Source: Geobacter sp. (GTDB lineage: Bacteria > Desulfobacterota > Desulfuromonadia > Geobacterales > Pseudopelobacteraceae). From it: a DNA stretch of 64,000 bases. Positions 45,834 to 54,432 of the stretch are shown in pieces. The stretch lies in assembly GCA_009684515.1 (NCBI GenBank), contig WKKS01000006.1, positions 62,001-126,000 on the forward strand, in the 5' to 3' direction. The translations under genes were made by a program, and so were the position numbers. Numbering within the stretch: the first letter of the stretch is position 1; every line of letters begins with the position of its first letter. Below the pieces are notes generated by a model. It saw nothing but the letters and a program-made list of their open reading frames with translations, was not told where the DNA came from and did no database searches.

Positions 45834-47357
45834 TTAAAAATCCTGTAGGGGCAACCCCACGTGGTTGCCCTGGTTGCAAACGTCAGCCCGGTGCTTATTT
45901 ACAGCAGGGCGGCCACACGGGGCCGCCCCTACCATCTGCCGGGAGATGACCACCCGGTAGCTGGTGAAACATCTGCGGCTCAGGCAGCCCCAGAACACTC
46001 CGGTTCCGTAGGACAGCTGCTCCAGCAGGTAAATTGTGCTGAAAGTGAAGAAAGACAGCTTCGGCTTTTTGACCGCAAAATCGACCCCGGCGGCGCACAG
46101 CAGGGCGGCGACCGGAAACAGCCAGTACCAGGGTCTGGGGGCGATCAGTGCGACAAGCAGTAGTGCTGTGGCGTAGTAGCGCACCAGGTGGTAGCTGATG
46201 TAATACAGAAGGCTGCCGAGCGCCCGCAGTCGTCCTCCCAGAATGGAGGCAAAACTGATCGGTAATTTGCGGCGTGACAAACCAATTTTGGTGGTTACTG
46301 AATCGGCAGCCAAAACCAATGCAGCCAGCAGCAGGAACCACCAGCTTGTAAATGGAGCTGTGAGAGATAGTGCCAGTACCAGTGCCAGCAGGGGCGGGAT
46401 AACCATCTGCTTCCGTCGCTGCGGATGCAGCAGTTGCAGCATTCCTTCAGAGGTGCCGTAATCGAAACGGCGGGACATGAAGGAACGGATCGAGCTGCGG
46501 TGTTCATGGAGCACGTTGCCGGCCGGGAGGTAGCAGATGCTCCAGCCGCTGTCGCGCAGACGCCAGGTCAGGTCCACGTCCTCTCCCACATGCATCTCGT
46601 CCTTGAAGCCGCCGGAACTTTTGAAAGCGCTGCGCCGAACCATCAGGTTGCAGCTGGGGAGATAAAAGGTGTCATTGCCGCTGTTACCAACCCGTTCCCG
46701 ATTGCCGATCGAGAGGCTGGACATGACCGCCTCATAACGGTCAACCGTCGATTCGGTGCACATGCCGTCCACCTGTCCACCAACTGCAGCCATGGCCGGG
46801 TCATTGAAAGCCGGAATCAGATCGTCCAGCCAGCCGACCGAGGCGCTGCAGTCGGAATCGATGAAAGCCAGAATATCGCCGGTTGCCTTGGCCGCGCCGA
46901 CGTTGCGGGCTGCAGCAGGGCCACGACCGGTTCCGCCCGACGGCACCACCAGCGCGCCGAATTCCAGCGCCACCAGCGGTGAGTCGTCACTACTGCCGTC
47001 ATCGACCACGATGATCTGTATTTTGTGTCGGGGATAGCTGAGATCAGCCAGCGAAGCCAGGCAGCGTTTCAATTCATCGGCCCGATCCTTGACCGGTATT
47101 ACGACCGAAACCTGCGGCAGGATGGCAGGTTGCTGCGGAGTGCTCTGAAGCCGCTCCATGAATCCTTTTGTCACCAGCTGTTCCATGACGCCGGTCTCGC
47201 TTTCGGAAGCGCTGATCGGTGACCCGTCAACGCCGCGTTCGAGAAGCCTGGTCAGGGAATCGTTCAGGCGCAGGGCGCGGAGCGGTGTTTTTGAAACGAG
47301 AAAACTGTTCCCGTCCCGCTCCAGCAGTTCCACATTCTGCGCCAGACGATAGATCAT
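45834..47357 (-). CDS. mftF: Mycofactocin-type glycosyltransferase MftF
   Basis: 507 residues. N-terminal about 75 residues form a PqqD-like part (LERDGNSFLVSKTPLRALRLNDSLTRLL); then a family 2 glycosyltransferase (VSVVIPVKDRADELKRCLASL, VVDDGSSDDSP, AFIDSDCSASVGWLDDL, HVGEDVDLTWRLRDSGW) and several C-terminal helices. MftF adds a glucose chain to premycofactocin. The last ~32 residues (from VGAAPCGRPAVNKHRADV) are translated REP doublet, so the native end was about residue 475. Starts by ATGA overlap with the EtfB-like gene. Confidence 0.85.
   Translation of the reverse strand: MIYRLAQNVELLERDGNSFLVSKTPLRALRLNDSLTRLLERGVDGSPISASESETGVMEQLVTKGFMERLQSTPQQPAILPQVSVVIPVKDRADELKRCLASLADLSYPRHKIQIIVVDDGSSDDSPLVALEFGALVVPSGGTGRGPAAARNVGAAKATGDILAFIDSDCSASVGWLDDLIPAFNDPAMAAVGGQVDGMCTESTVDRYEAVMSSLSIGNRERVGNSGNDTFYLPSCNLMVRRSAFKSSGGFKDEMHVGEDVDLTWRLRDSGWSICYLPAGNVLHEHRSSIRSFMSRRFDYGTSEGMLQLLHPQRRKQMVIPPLLALVLALSLTAPFTSWWFLLLAALVLAADSVTTKIGLSRRKLPISFASILGGRLRALGSLLYYISYHLVRYYATALLLVALIAPRPWYWLFPVAALLCAAGVDFAVKKPKLSFFTFSTIYLLEQLSYGTGVFWGCLSRRCFTSYRVVISRQMVGAAPCGRPAVNKHRADVCNQGNHVGLPLQDF
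45845..45932. repeat. REP doublet forming the 3' end of mftF
   Basis: 45845-45871 (GTAGGGGCAACCCCACGTGG...) and inverted 45906-45932 (...GGGGCCGCCCCTAC). Translated on the minus strand as the C-terminus of MftF. Confidence 0.9.
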
Positions 47358-48235
47358 GGTGTCAATCCTTCTTCTCGGAAGATCTGCAGCAGTCCCTTGA
47401 CCGTGTCATCGGCCGAAAGAGTGTGCAGCTTGCTTTCCCGGGCCTTGATGCCGCCCGAGAGCAGGGATAGTATCCGCTCGAAAGCCGGCAGTTTCGGGTC
47501 GGGGGTCACCACCCGGACCGGGTCGGGACGCGGCACACCGTAATCTGCGGCTGTCAGATAAGCGCCCGTAGCACCGATCTCCCAAAAGGGAAGCCCCAGA
47601 TTGGTCAGATTCCAAAGTTCGACAGCTGCTGACACCGCGTCTGTGACCGCATCAACCGACGGATAGCGGGGTGTGCGGACCTCTTCAAAAAAAACCGCGC
47701 AGGGGAGGGGGGCGCTGACAGTCTGGCGTGCACCCCGGTCAGATTTACGTTGGGCCTCGACCTGTCCGGCTTTAGGGATAAGTGAAACAGCAGCGTTGAT
47801 GCAGGGCATCTGCAATGCTGCGGCAGCCAGGGCCGGCACCGGATCGTTACCCCGGTCAGTAAGGGCGCTGCCGGTAAACAGCAGGGTTGGAGACAGGATT
47901 TTTACGATGCGGGCCAGAACCCTGGCATCGGCCACGTCGTCGCCGCCATCCATGCCATGATCCCAAAAACGAATGCCGCGGTCAGAACCCATGGATGAGG
48001 CCAGCCTGAGTGTGTCGTCCATCCGCTTCGGGCCGATGGCCAGCGCAGTCACGCTTGCGCCGAGGGTATCTTTCAAGTGCAGCGCCTCTTCCAGAGCCGC
48101 CAGATCGGCCGGGTTCGGTATGCGCCGCAGGCCGCGGTCACTGATGGCCGCGCCGCGTGAGGTGACACCGGCCGGGGGGCGGGGGTCGTTGGTCTCGCGC
48201 AGGAGGACGAGTATGTCTAGTTTGTTGTCAGGCAT
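47354..48235 (-). CDS. fixA: Electron-transfer flavoprotein beta subunit (FixA/EtfB-like)
   Basis: 293 residues. EtfB-type fold: LDILVLLRETNDPRPP at the start, IPNPADLAALEEALHLKDTLGASVTALAIGPKRMDDTLRLASSMGSDRGI, and DARVLARIVKILSPTLLFTGSALTDRGNDPV. It is more divergent than the housekeeping EtfB. Bifurcating Fix/Etf proteins carry an extra FAD in this subunit; I cannot tell by eye whether that site is kept. It follows fixX after a REP doublet and overlaps mftF. Confidence 0.82.
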   Translation of the reverse strand: MPDNKLDILVLLRETNDPRPPAGVTSRGAAISDRGLRRIPNPADLAALEEALHLKDTLGASVTALAIGPKRMDDTLRLASSMGSDRGIRFWDHGMDGGDDVADARVLARIVKILSPTLLFTGSALTDRGNDPVPALAAAALQMPCINAAVSLIPKAGQVEAQRKSDRGARQTVSAPLPCAVFFEEVRTPRYPSVDAVTDAVSAAVELWNLTNLGLPFWEIGATGAYLTAADYGVPRPDPVRVVTPDPKLPAFERILSLLSGGIKARESKLHTLSADDTVKGLLQIFREEGLTP

Positions 48236-48257
48236 GGAAAATCCTTTTATTACGATT

Positions 48258-48345
48258 GTAGGGGCAACCCCGTGTGGTTGCCCTTGTTGCGAAGGCCAAC
48301 ATGGTTGCCATTTGCATCAGGGCGGCCACGCGGGGCCGCCCCTAC
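48258..48345. repeat. REP doublet between fixX and the EtfB-like gene
   Basis: 48258-48284 (GTAGGGGCAACCCCGTGTGG...) and inverted 48319-48345 (...GGGGCCGCCCCTAC). It interrupts an otherwise tightly packed operon. Confidence 0.9.
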
Positions 48346-48357
48346 GATTTTATGTTA

Positions 48358-48636
48358 TCAAGTCATTCTGTAAGCCACCCCGAAACCGCCCCGGGGATAG
48401 CGCCAGCGGGTAAAGGCATTCATGTGGCAGACCACATAGCAGGTGCCGCATTCCAGGCAGCCGTCGTGCACGAAGGTCATTTTCTGATCCTCCTCCGACC
48501 AGGTGTAGCAGCGGGCCGGGCAGGAGTTGACGCAGCCGCGGTTATCGCAGCCGGTGCAGATTGTGGTATCCAGGACGATATGAGGTTCCCGGTCTATGTT
48601 GAAGCTGGTGTTATCGAAAATTTCATCAATGTTCAT
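48358..48636 (-). CDS. fixX: FixX-like ferredoxin
   Basis: 92 residues. Two cysteine clusters, CTGCDNRGCVNSCPARC and CLECGTCYVVCHM, suited to Fe-S binding; the second with LECGTC is the standard FixX motif. FixX docks on FixC and passes electrons between the flavoproteins and the quinone-side enzyme. Overlaps fixC (ATGA). Confidence 0.9.
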   Translation of the reverse strand: MNIDEIFDNTSFNIDREPHIVLDTTICTGCDNRGCVNSCPARCYTWSEEDQKMTFVHDGCLECGTCYVVCHMNAFTRWRYPRGGFGVAYRMT

Positions 48637-49931
48637 AGTGATCTCCAGGCGCTGAAACCGTCCGCCAGCAGGTTGCCGAGCCCGACCTTTTCCTTGGCCG
48701 ATTTCAGGAACTGCTTGGTCACGTTCTCTTTCGGGGCCCCTTCAATGCGGTAGATGCTCTCCATGAAGTCGCACATCATTTGCGGATATTCCTGGTAGAT
48801 ACGGTTGTTGTGCAGCATGTGCGGCGCCTTGCGGAATTGCTTGAGGTCCTTGATGACAAAGCTTTCTTCAAGGAGCTTTTTGTAGGCTGTCAACCCCTGC
48901 TTGCTGAAATTATTGGCCTGGTGGGCGGCAATTACTGCCTCTCCGGCCACAATCCCCGAATGGGAAGCCAGATTGATTCCTTCCAGATTCAGTCCGGTGG
49001 CATTGCAGAGCGCGGCAGCATCCCCGGCGACTACGATGCCGTCTCCGACCAGCTCCGGGATCATGTCATAGCCCCCTTCCGGGATCAGGTGGGCCGAATA
49101 TTCCAGCAGTTTGCCGCCGGAGATCATCTTGGCCACCTGGGGCTGTTCCATAAAGGCGTTCAGCAGATCGTAGGGGGTCTTGCCGCTGGTGCGCAGGCTG
49201 GCCAGATGGAATACCAGTCCCAGGGAGAGTGAATCGTAGTTGGTATAGAAACAGCCGCCGCCACGGACCCCTTCGGTGCAGCCGACAAACTCGTTGGCAA
49301 AGCCCTGGTCGCGCACCAGACCGAAGCGGTCGTCGATCATCTCGCGGGGCATGTCGATGAGTGCCTTGACGCCGACCGCCATCTGGGCCGGGTCGAAAGA
49401 CGGCTTGCGCAGACCGGCCTTCTGGGCCGTGAACGACAGGACGCCATCGGCGGCGACCAGCACCGGTGCGTTGAGCTGCCCGCTGCGACCCAGGATTGTG
49501 ACACCGGCAATCTTGCCGTCCTTACGCACGATTTCATCGACTGTCGAGCGGGTGATCATGGTTGCTCCGGCAGCGACCGCTTCCTCAGCCAGCCAGCGGT
49601 CGAAACGGGGGCGGAAGACCGTATAGCCGTTGTAGGGGGGGTTGTCGAAATTCCCGGCTTCAATTGTTGTGCTGAAGCTGGAGTCGCCGGTCATGAAAGT
49701 GACGCCCTTCTTGACGATGTGACGCTCCAGCGGGGCGCGCTCCCAGAAATCCGGAAAGATTCTTTCCAGAGAAGGCATGCGGTGCAGAAGCCCGCCGAAC
49801 ATGTTCTTTTCACCCGGGAAGGTGCCGCGTTCCACCAGGGCCACATCCATACCGGCCCGGGCCATGGTCAGGGCGGCCGAGGAGCCGGCCGGGCCGGCGC
49901 CGATTACAATTGCCTGATAAGCTTTGCTCAT
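48633..49931 (-). CDS. fixC: FixC-like flavoprotein (ETF-quinone oxidoreductase family)
   Basis: 432 residues. FAD motif IVIGAGPAGSSAALTMARAG, VALVERGTFPGEKNMFGG, the second site VVAGDAAALCNATGLNLEGINLA, and the C-terminal family block YQEYPQMMCDFMESIY. FixC/ETF-QO enzymes accept electrons from the FixAB flavoprotein and pass them to the quinone pool at the membrane. Lies between the EtfA-like and fixX genes with 4-base overlaps on both sides. Confidence 0.92.
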   Translation of the reverse strand: MSKAYQAIVIGAGPAGSSAALTMARAGMDVALVERGTFPGEKNMFGGLLHRMPSLERIFPDFWERAPLERHIVKKGVTFMTGDSSFSTTIEAGNFDNPPYNGYTVFRPRFDRWLAEEAVAAGATMITRSTVDEIVRKDGKIAGVTILGRSGQLNAPVLVAADGVLSFTAQKAGLRKPSFDPAQMAVGVKALIDMPREMIDDRFGLVRDQGFANEFVGCTEGVRGGGCFYTNYDSLSLGLVFHLASLRTSGKTPYDLLNAFMEQPQVAKMISGGKLLEYSAHLIPEGGYDMIPELVGDGIVVAGDAAALCNATGLNLEGINLASHSGIVAGEAVIAAHQANNFSKQGLTAYKKLLEESFVIKDLKQFRKAPHMLHNNRIYQEYPQMMCDFMESIYRIEGAPKENVTKQFLKSAKEKVGLGNLLADGFSAWRSL

Positions 49932-50932
49932 GGCGCACCTCCGTTGGCTGCTTTGACCTGTGTCAGAAGGCGCGGCAGCACCTCCTTCAGGTCGGCCACG
50001 AACCCTTCATCTACATTTGGAAAAATCGGGGCTTTTGAGTCCAGGTTGACCGCTACGATCCGGCGAGAATCCTTGATGCCACCGACATGGTGCATGGAAC
50101 CGGAGATACCCAGCGCCACGTACAGTCTTGGAGTCACGGTGCGGCCGGTCTGTCCGACCATTCGTTCGAAACCGGTCCACCCCAGGTCGTAAACCGGACG
50201 GGTGACGCCGTAGGAAACATTCAGCAGGCGGCATAATTCCTGGAACTGCTCGAAGGTGGCCGGGTCGCACCCTTTTCCGACGCTGAAGATTACTTCGGCC
50301 TCGGTCAGATCGACGGTCTGCGGGTCGGCGGGAATCCGGCCGATAACACGGGTCGTCCGGCCGGTTGGTTCTTCGGCTGCGTTCCAGAAGCCTATCAATG
50401 GAATAGTCGGTTTGAAAGTCGGCATGATTACCTGGCTTAAAGATCGTAGCGGCACGGTTGCTACCAGATTCCGCTTGCAGTCCCAAAGTTTTGTTTCCGC
50501 AATCCGAACCCCCAGCGCCTTGCGGGAAAGCCGCACTCCATCCGCACTCTGCTGCACCGTAACCAGTTCCGTAATGATAGCCGCATCCAATTCGTGGGCC
50601 AGGACAGGAGCCAGGGTCGCCCCCAGGTCGTTATGCGGAAGGACGACGACTGCCGCCAGTTCATCCAGTGCCAGCTTAGCCAGTTTTTTTCCAAAGAGCG
50701 CCGGTGTATCGAGCAGTTCATCGCCACCTGTCAGGCAGGTGATTATCGGGGTGCCATAGGCACCGAAAGCGGCCAGGTGTTCTCCCACCGGAACGATCGG
50801 AGTAACCGCTCCCCAGGGGGCATCCAGGGTGCCGGCCAGCCGTGCCCCGTAGGAAAGCAGGCCACGGCCGGTCTCATCCAGTTCGCCGCCCGGAAGATCG
50901 ACAAAAACGAGAATTTTGCCGTTGATGCCCAT
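49928..50932 (-). CDS. fixB: Electron-transfer flavoprotein alpha subunit (FixB/EtfA-like)
   Basis: 334 residues. The C-terminal FAD-binding domain is clear: VGQTGRTVTPRLYVALGISGSMHHVGGIKDSRRIVAVNLDSKAPIF. The N-terminal half is an adenine-nucleotide alpha-hydrolase-like domain (FVDLPGGELDETGRGLLSYGARLAGTL). Works as a heterodimer with the EtfB-like protein encoded downstream in the same operon. Coupled by one-base overlap (TGATG) to the OYE-type gene. Confidence 0.9.
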   Translation of the reverse strand: MGINGKILVFVDLPGGELDETGRGLLSYGARLAGTLDAPWGAVTPIVPVGEHLAAFGAYGTPIITCLTGGDELLDTPALFGKKLAKLALDELAAVVVLPHNDLGATLAPVLAHELDAAIITELVTVQQSADGVRLSRKALGVRIAETKLWDCKRNLVATVPLRSLSQVIMPTFKPTIPLIGFWNAAEEPTGRTTRVIGRIPADPQTVDLTEAEVIFSVGKGCDPATFEQFQELCRLLNVSYGVTRPVYDLGWTGFERMVGQTGRTVTPRLYVALGISGSMHHVGGIKDSRRIVAVNLDSKAPIFPNVDEGFVADLKEVLPRLLTQVKAANGGAP

Positions 50933-52893
50933 CAGATCTCCCTCCCGAGCTTGTGTCCTTCCCAGATGGCCATATCGACCTTGCGGGGAGAAACACAGTC
51001 GCCGATCCGGTACAGTTCCGGAACCTTTCCTTTCAGGCTCATATACAGGTCATCGTCAACCTGCTGACCCATGGCCAAAACGAGGGAATCGTAGGGACCC
51101 CACTCGTTCCAGATATTGGAGTAAACGTTAAAACCTTTGACCGTCTTGGCTCCTGCCTCGCCGCCGACTTCCATCACGGCGATATCCGGGGTAAATGTGA
51201 CACCCTTCTGAAGCAGCCGCTGTCTTGATGAGTAAAGATCCTGGGTCGGTCCCAATTCGGCGCATATAAACAGGCTGGAGGTTATCATATCGACCTTTTT
51301 GCCCTGGTTGGCCAGGAATTCGGCGGTTGCGGTGGCCCGCTGGTGACCGTCGTAATCGATCAGGCAAACCTTCTCACCCAGCTCGGCCTCACCGTTCAGT
51401 ACCTGTACGACATTGAAGATCGCCGGCCCGTCGGCGCCGCCGACAGGGTGTTTCTTGGGGACACTGCCGGTGGCCACGATCACCACATCAGCCTTGTCGG
51501 CAACAATCTGTTCTGTGCTTGCCGTCACGCCCAGCTTGACAGTCACGCCGGATTTGTCGATCTGACTTTTCTCGTTGCGGATGATGACACCAAACTCGTC
51601 ACGTCCGGTCCCTTTCATGGCGGTAATAACCTGCCCGCCAAGGTTCTCGCCCCGGTCGATCAGGGTGACCTGATGTCCGCGTCGATTGGCCATCTTGGCA
51701 GCCCACATACCGGCCGGACCGCCACCAACAATGGTAACTTTCTTCTTCACGCCGGCTTTTTGCAGTGTGCCTTCACCCCACTCTTTTTCCTTGCCTACGG
51801 CCGGGTTCTGGACGCAGCCCAGAGACTTGTTCATGCCGATGCGTCCGATGCACCCCTGGTTGCAGGCGATGCAGTAGCGGATATCGTCCATGCGCCCTTC
51901 CAGGGCTTTCTTGGGCAGGAACGGATCGCAGATCAGGGCGCGGCACATGCCGATCATGTCGGCCTGTCCGCTGGCCAGAACTTTTTCGGCCATGACCGGA
52001 TCGTTGATGCGGCCGGTGCAGAAGACCGGCAGTTTGATGCGCTCGCGCACTCCGGCCGCCAGCGGAATGGTGTAGCCCAGCGGAGTATGCATGGAACCTT
52101 CCACCAGATACAGGTTGTAGAATGTGGCGATGGAAAGATCCATGAAGTCGATCAGGCCGGAGGCTTCAAACAGGCCGCAAATCTCCTGCACCTGGCCAAG
52201 GTCAAGGCCGCCCGGGATCATCTCGTCGGCACACATGCGGATGCCGAGTGTGAAGTCGTTGCCGACCGCCTTCCTGACGGCGCTGATGAACTTGAGCGGT
52301 GCGCGCATGCGGTTATCCAGCGATCCGCCGTACTCGTCGCTTCGGTGATTGGTCAATGGCGACAGGAACTGGCGTGCCAGGCTGGAGTGGCCGAACTGCA
52401 TCTCGATACCGTCGAAGCCGCCTTCGCGGACATGGATGGCGCTCCTGGCAAAATAGCGGGCAACCTCTTCAATATCCTCCGGTTCCATTGCCTTGGGTAC
52501 CTCACGGAACAATACGTCCGGAACCGGCGAGGGAGCCCAGATCGGCAGACGGGAGATACTTCCGTCCCCCTGCTGGCCGTTGTGGTTAATCTGGGCGAAG
52601 ATCTTGGAATCGTACTGGTGCACGTAGTCGGTGATCTTCTTGAAGCCGGGAATCACCTCCGCATGATAAACGTCGATCAGTTTCTCGTAGGCCATATCGG
52701 TCGGATGAACGGTCAGCTCTTCAGTGATGATCAGACCGGCGCCCCCTTTGGCGCGCTCACCCCAGTAGTACATCTGCTTTTCGCTAGGCAGGTTGCCCAC
52801 CGCCAGGTTGGTCAGATGCGGCTGAAAGGAGATGCGGTTCTTAACCTCGACCGTACCTATTTTGAGGGGTGAGAACAGGTTTGGGAACATCAT
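50932..52893 (-). CDS. OYE/FadH-type oxidoreductase of the mycofactocin system
   Basis: 653 residues from ATG at 52893 (a second ATG follows). N-terminal FMN TIM barrel (LFSPLKIGTVEVKNRI..., GFDGIEMQFGHSSLARQFLSPLTNHRSDEYGG), 4Fe-4S cysteines CIACNQGC and the following Cys (Cys341, 344, 348, 360), then FAD/NAD(P) domain (VTIVGGGPAGMWAAKMANRRGHQVTLID). Architecture equals 2,4-dienoyl-CoA reductase/trimethylamine dehydrogenase. A subfamily of this type is known to travel with mycofactocin genes. AGGAGTTACCACC precedes the start; the longer frame upstream is REP sequence. Confidence 0.88.
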   Translation of the reverse strand: MMFPNLFSPLKIGTVEVKNRISFQPHLTNLAVGNLPSEKQMYYWGERAKGGAGLIITEELTVHPTDMAYEKLIDVYHAEVIPGFKKITDYVHQYDSKIFAQINHNGQQGDGSISRLPIWAPSPVPDVLFREVPKAMEPEDIEEVARYFARSAIHVREGGFDGIEMQFGHSSLARQFLSPLTNHRSDEYGGSLDNRMRAPLKFISAVRKAVGNDFTLGIRMCADEMIPGGLDLGQVQEICGLFEASGLIDFMDLSIATFYNLYLVEGSMHTPLGYTIPLAAGVRERIKLPVFCTGRINDPVMAEKVLASGQADMIGMCRALICDPFLPKKALEGRMDDIRYCIACNQGCIGRIGMNKSLGCVQNPAVGKEKEWGEGTLQKAGVKKKVTIVGGGPAGMWAAKMANRRGHQVTLIDRGENLGGQVITAMKGTGRDEFGVIIRNEKSQIDKSGVTVKLGVTASTEQIVADKADVVIVATGSVPKKHPVGGADGPAIFNVVQVLNGEAELGEKVCLIDYDGHQRATATAEFLANQGKKVDMITSSLFICAELGPTQDLYSSRQRLLQKGVTFTPDIAVMEVGGEAGAKTVKGFNVYSNIWNEWGPYDSLVLAMGQQVDDDLYMSLKGKVPELYRIGDCVSPRKVDMAIWEGHKLGREI

Positions 52894-52924
52894 GGTGGTA
52901 ACTCCTAAAAGGATAATTGTGTTC

Positions 52925-52981
52925 GTAGGGGCGGCCCCGTGTGGCCGCCCGATCAGGGCAACCACATGGGGTTGCCCCTAC
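52925..52981. repeat. REP doublet between mftC and the OYE-type gene
   Basis: 52925-52951 (GTAGGGGCGGCCCCGTGTGG...) and inverted 52955-52981 (...GGGGTTGCCCCTAC), almost touching. Fills most of the gap between the two genes. Confidence 0.9.
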
Positions 52982-52987
52982 AGTTCA

Positions 52988-54028
52988 TCAGGCTGCTTCC
53001 GCCAGTCTGCTGTCGGCGATGGATGTCACACAGCGCTCCAGGCACTCCGGGTCGCCGCCGTTGATATCGTTTTTGAGGTGGTACGCAACCGCCGGGCAGC
53101 CACCGTGGCACTGGTCGAAACGTGTGCACTCTTCGCAGGAATGAATCCGCAGGTTACGGAAGGATTCGTAAATCTCCGAACCGTCCCAGATCTCCTGGAA
53201 GCTGTTCTTGCGCAGATCGCCAGCCTCGAAGTGATCGCTCTGCAGAAAGGCGCAAGGGTACATGTGGCCGGTCGGGCTGACGCAGCAGGTCAGTTTGGCG
53301 GCTCCGCACAAATTTAATCCCAATCCCTGGCGCTCCTGACTGGTCAGCGAGAAGAAACTGTCGCCGGTGCGCACATCGCCGCTTTTGGCAAGCCAGTCGG
53401 AAAACGCAATCAGCTGGGTAGGGGTAGGGCGGAGACTTTCCCAGTTGTCGGCGCCGCGTCCTGATGGGCGGAAGCGGCTGACGCGCAGCGAAACACCCAG
53501 AGAATTGGCCATTTCATGCATGGCCGGAATCTCGTCGGCGTTGTGAGTGGTAAGAACCGTATTGATGCTGGTCGGGATTTTGGTGGCGGCCAGCAGTTTG
53601 ACGGCCTTTGTGGCGGCGTCGAAGACGCCCTCCCCGCGAACCGCATCGCAAGTCTCACGCTTGGCCCCATCCATACTGACCTGGATGGCGACCAGCCGGT
53701 TTTTTGAAAGACGTGCCACCAGTTCGGGTGTGAACAGGGTGCCATTGGTGGAGATGCAGGTCATGATGCCGTGGGAGTGGCAGGCCGCCAGAATCTCTTC
53801 AAAGTCGGGCCGGATAAACGGCTCGCCGCCGCCGAAATTGACCTGAAAGACACCAGCCGTGTGCAGCTGCTCAACCAGATCAAGCGCCTCGGCTGTGGAA
53901 AGCTCGTTGCAGGCCTTTTCTCCCGAAGATGAGAGGCAATGGCTGCAGCGCAGGTTGCAGGCCAGGGTGACCTCCCAGGTCAGGTTTACCGGGGAACGCA
54001 TTCCCATTTCGACGTATTTATTGCTCAT
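52988..54028 (-). CDS. mftC: Mycofactocin radical SAM maturase MftC
   Basis: 346 residues. Radical SAM cluster TLACNLRCSHC (Cys24, Cys28, Cys31) followed by LSSSGEKACNELST, the GGGEP motif (VNFGGGEPFIRPDF), and a SPASM domain with CVSPTGHMYPCAF and CEECTRFDQCHGGCPAVAYH. The text from LTWEVTLACNLRCSHCLSSSG through GGGEP and RPSGRGAD closely follows M. tuberculosis MftC as I remember it. MftC decarboxylates the C-terminal Tyr of MftA and forms the Val-Tyr crosslink. Overlaps mftB by 11 bases. Confidence 0.93.
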   Translation of the reverse strand: MSNKYVEMGMRSPVNLTWEVTLACNLRCSHCLSSSGEKACNELSTAEALDLVEQLHTAGVFQVNFGGGEPFIRPDFEEILAACHSHGIMTCISTNGTLFTPELVARLSKNRLVAIQVSMDGAKRETCDAVRGEGVFDAATKAVKLLAATKIPTSINTVLTTHNADEIPAMHEMANSLGVSLRVSRFRPSGRGADNWESLRPTPTQLIAFSDWLAKSGDVRTGDSFFSLTSQERQGLGLNLCGAAKLTCCVSPTGHMYPCAFLQSDHFEAGDLRKNSFQEIWDGSEIYESFRNLRIHSCEECTRFDQCHGGCPAVAYHLKNDINGGDPECLERCVTSIADSRLAEAA

Positions 54029-54266
54029 GGAGAAATCCTTTTTCCAGGAGTTGAGATATGAATTTATTTAGAGCCGGTTTTTGCGATTCGGAAGTTCCGT
54101 CGGGAAACTCATCCCGGCGACGCGGTGTCACGAAAAAATCGGCCGGTATCAGTGTGCCAGTTGCAGCGAAGAGCAGGCGCGGTCCCCTGCAGTCGTAAAA
54201 CAGGAGACCGAACCTCTCTTGCCGCGCGCGGCAGGACGGATGCAGCTTTATGCCTGCCGCAGCCAT
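54018..54266 (-). CDS. mftB: Mycofactocin precursor-binding chaperone MftB
   Basis: 82 residues from the ATG at 54266, one base after the mftA stop. The core IKLHPSCRARQERFGLLFYD and GPRLLFAATG matches the RRE/PqqD-like fold of MftB (in Mycobacterium: RLHP...FGALLYHFGTRKLSF), and LNKFISQLLEKGFL forms the last helix. MftB binds the MftA leader and presents it to MftC. A longer start at 54341 would run through mftA in another frame and is rejected. Confidence 0.85.
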   Translation of the reverse strand: MAAAGIKLHPSCRARQERFGLLFYDCRGPRLLFAATGTLIPADFFVTPRRRDEFPDGTSESQKPALNKFISQLLEKGFLHEQ

Positions 54267-54267
54267 A

Positions 54268-54375
54268 CTAGTAAACCCCGCAGATGCCGTCGATTGCGAG
54301 CTCTTCAACCTGGATTTCCTCCAGAATGCGGGGCTCTTCACTGCATGTTACTTCTGTCTGAACTTCTGTTTCCAT
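54268..54375 (-). CDS. mftA: Mycofactocin precursor peptide MftA
   Basis: 35 residues, too short for usual gene finding. Starts METEVQTEVTCSEEPRILEE and ends EELAIDGICGVY before TAG. The C-terminal IDG-x-CGVY block is the hallmark of MftA, whose last Val-Tyr become the redox cofactor core. The ribosome site AAAGGAGAATACC is strong. mftB starts one base after the stop and mftC follows, so identity is firm from sequence and context. Ile replaces the Met of the commonest form IDGMCGVY. Confidence 0.95.
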   Translation of the reverse strand: METEVQTEVTCSEEPRILEEIQVEELAIDGICGVY

Positions 54376-54432
54376 GGTATTCTCCTTTCATTTTCGCTCC
54401 AATTGTGGATGCGCTGTTTGTGCCGTATACAT

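Noticed and set aside
51343..52872. 509-codon frame antisense to the OYE-type gene, and similar long frames antisense to nuoBCD (23234-24343) and AOR (44361-45518)
   Set aside because: All are mirror frames of strong genes, with no ribosome site, family match or operon context.
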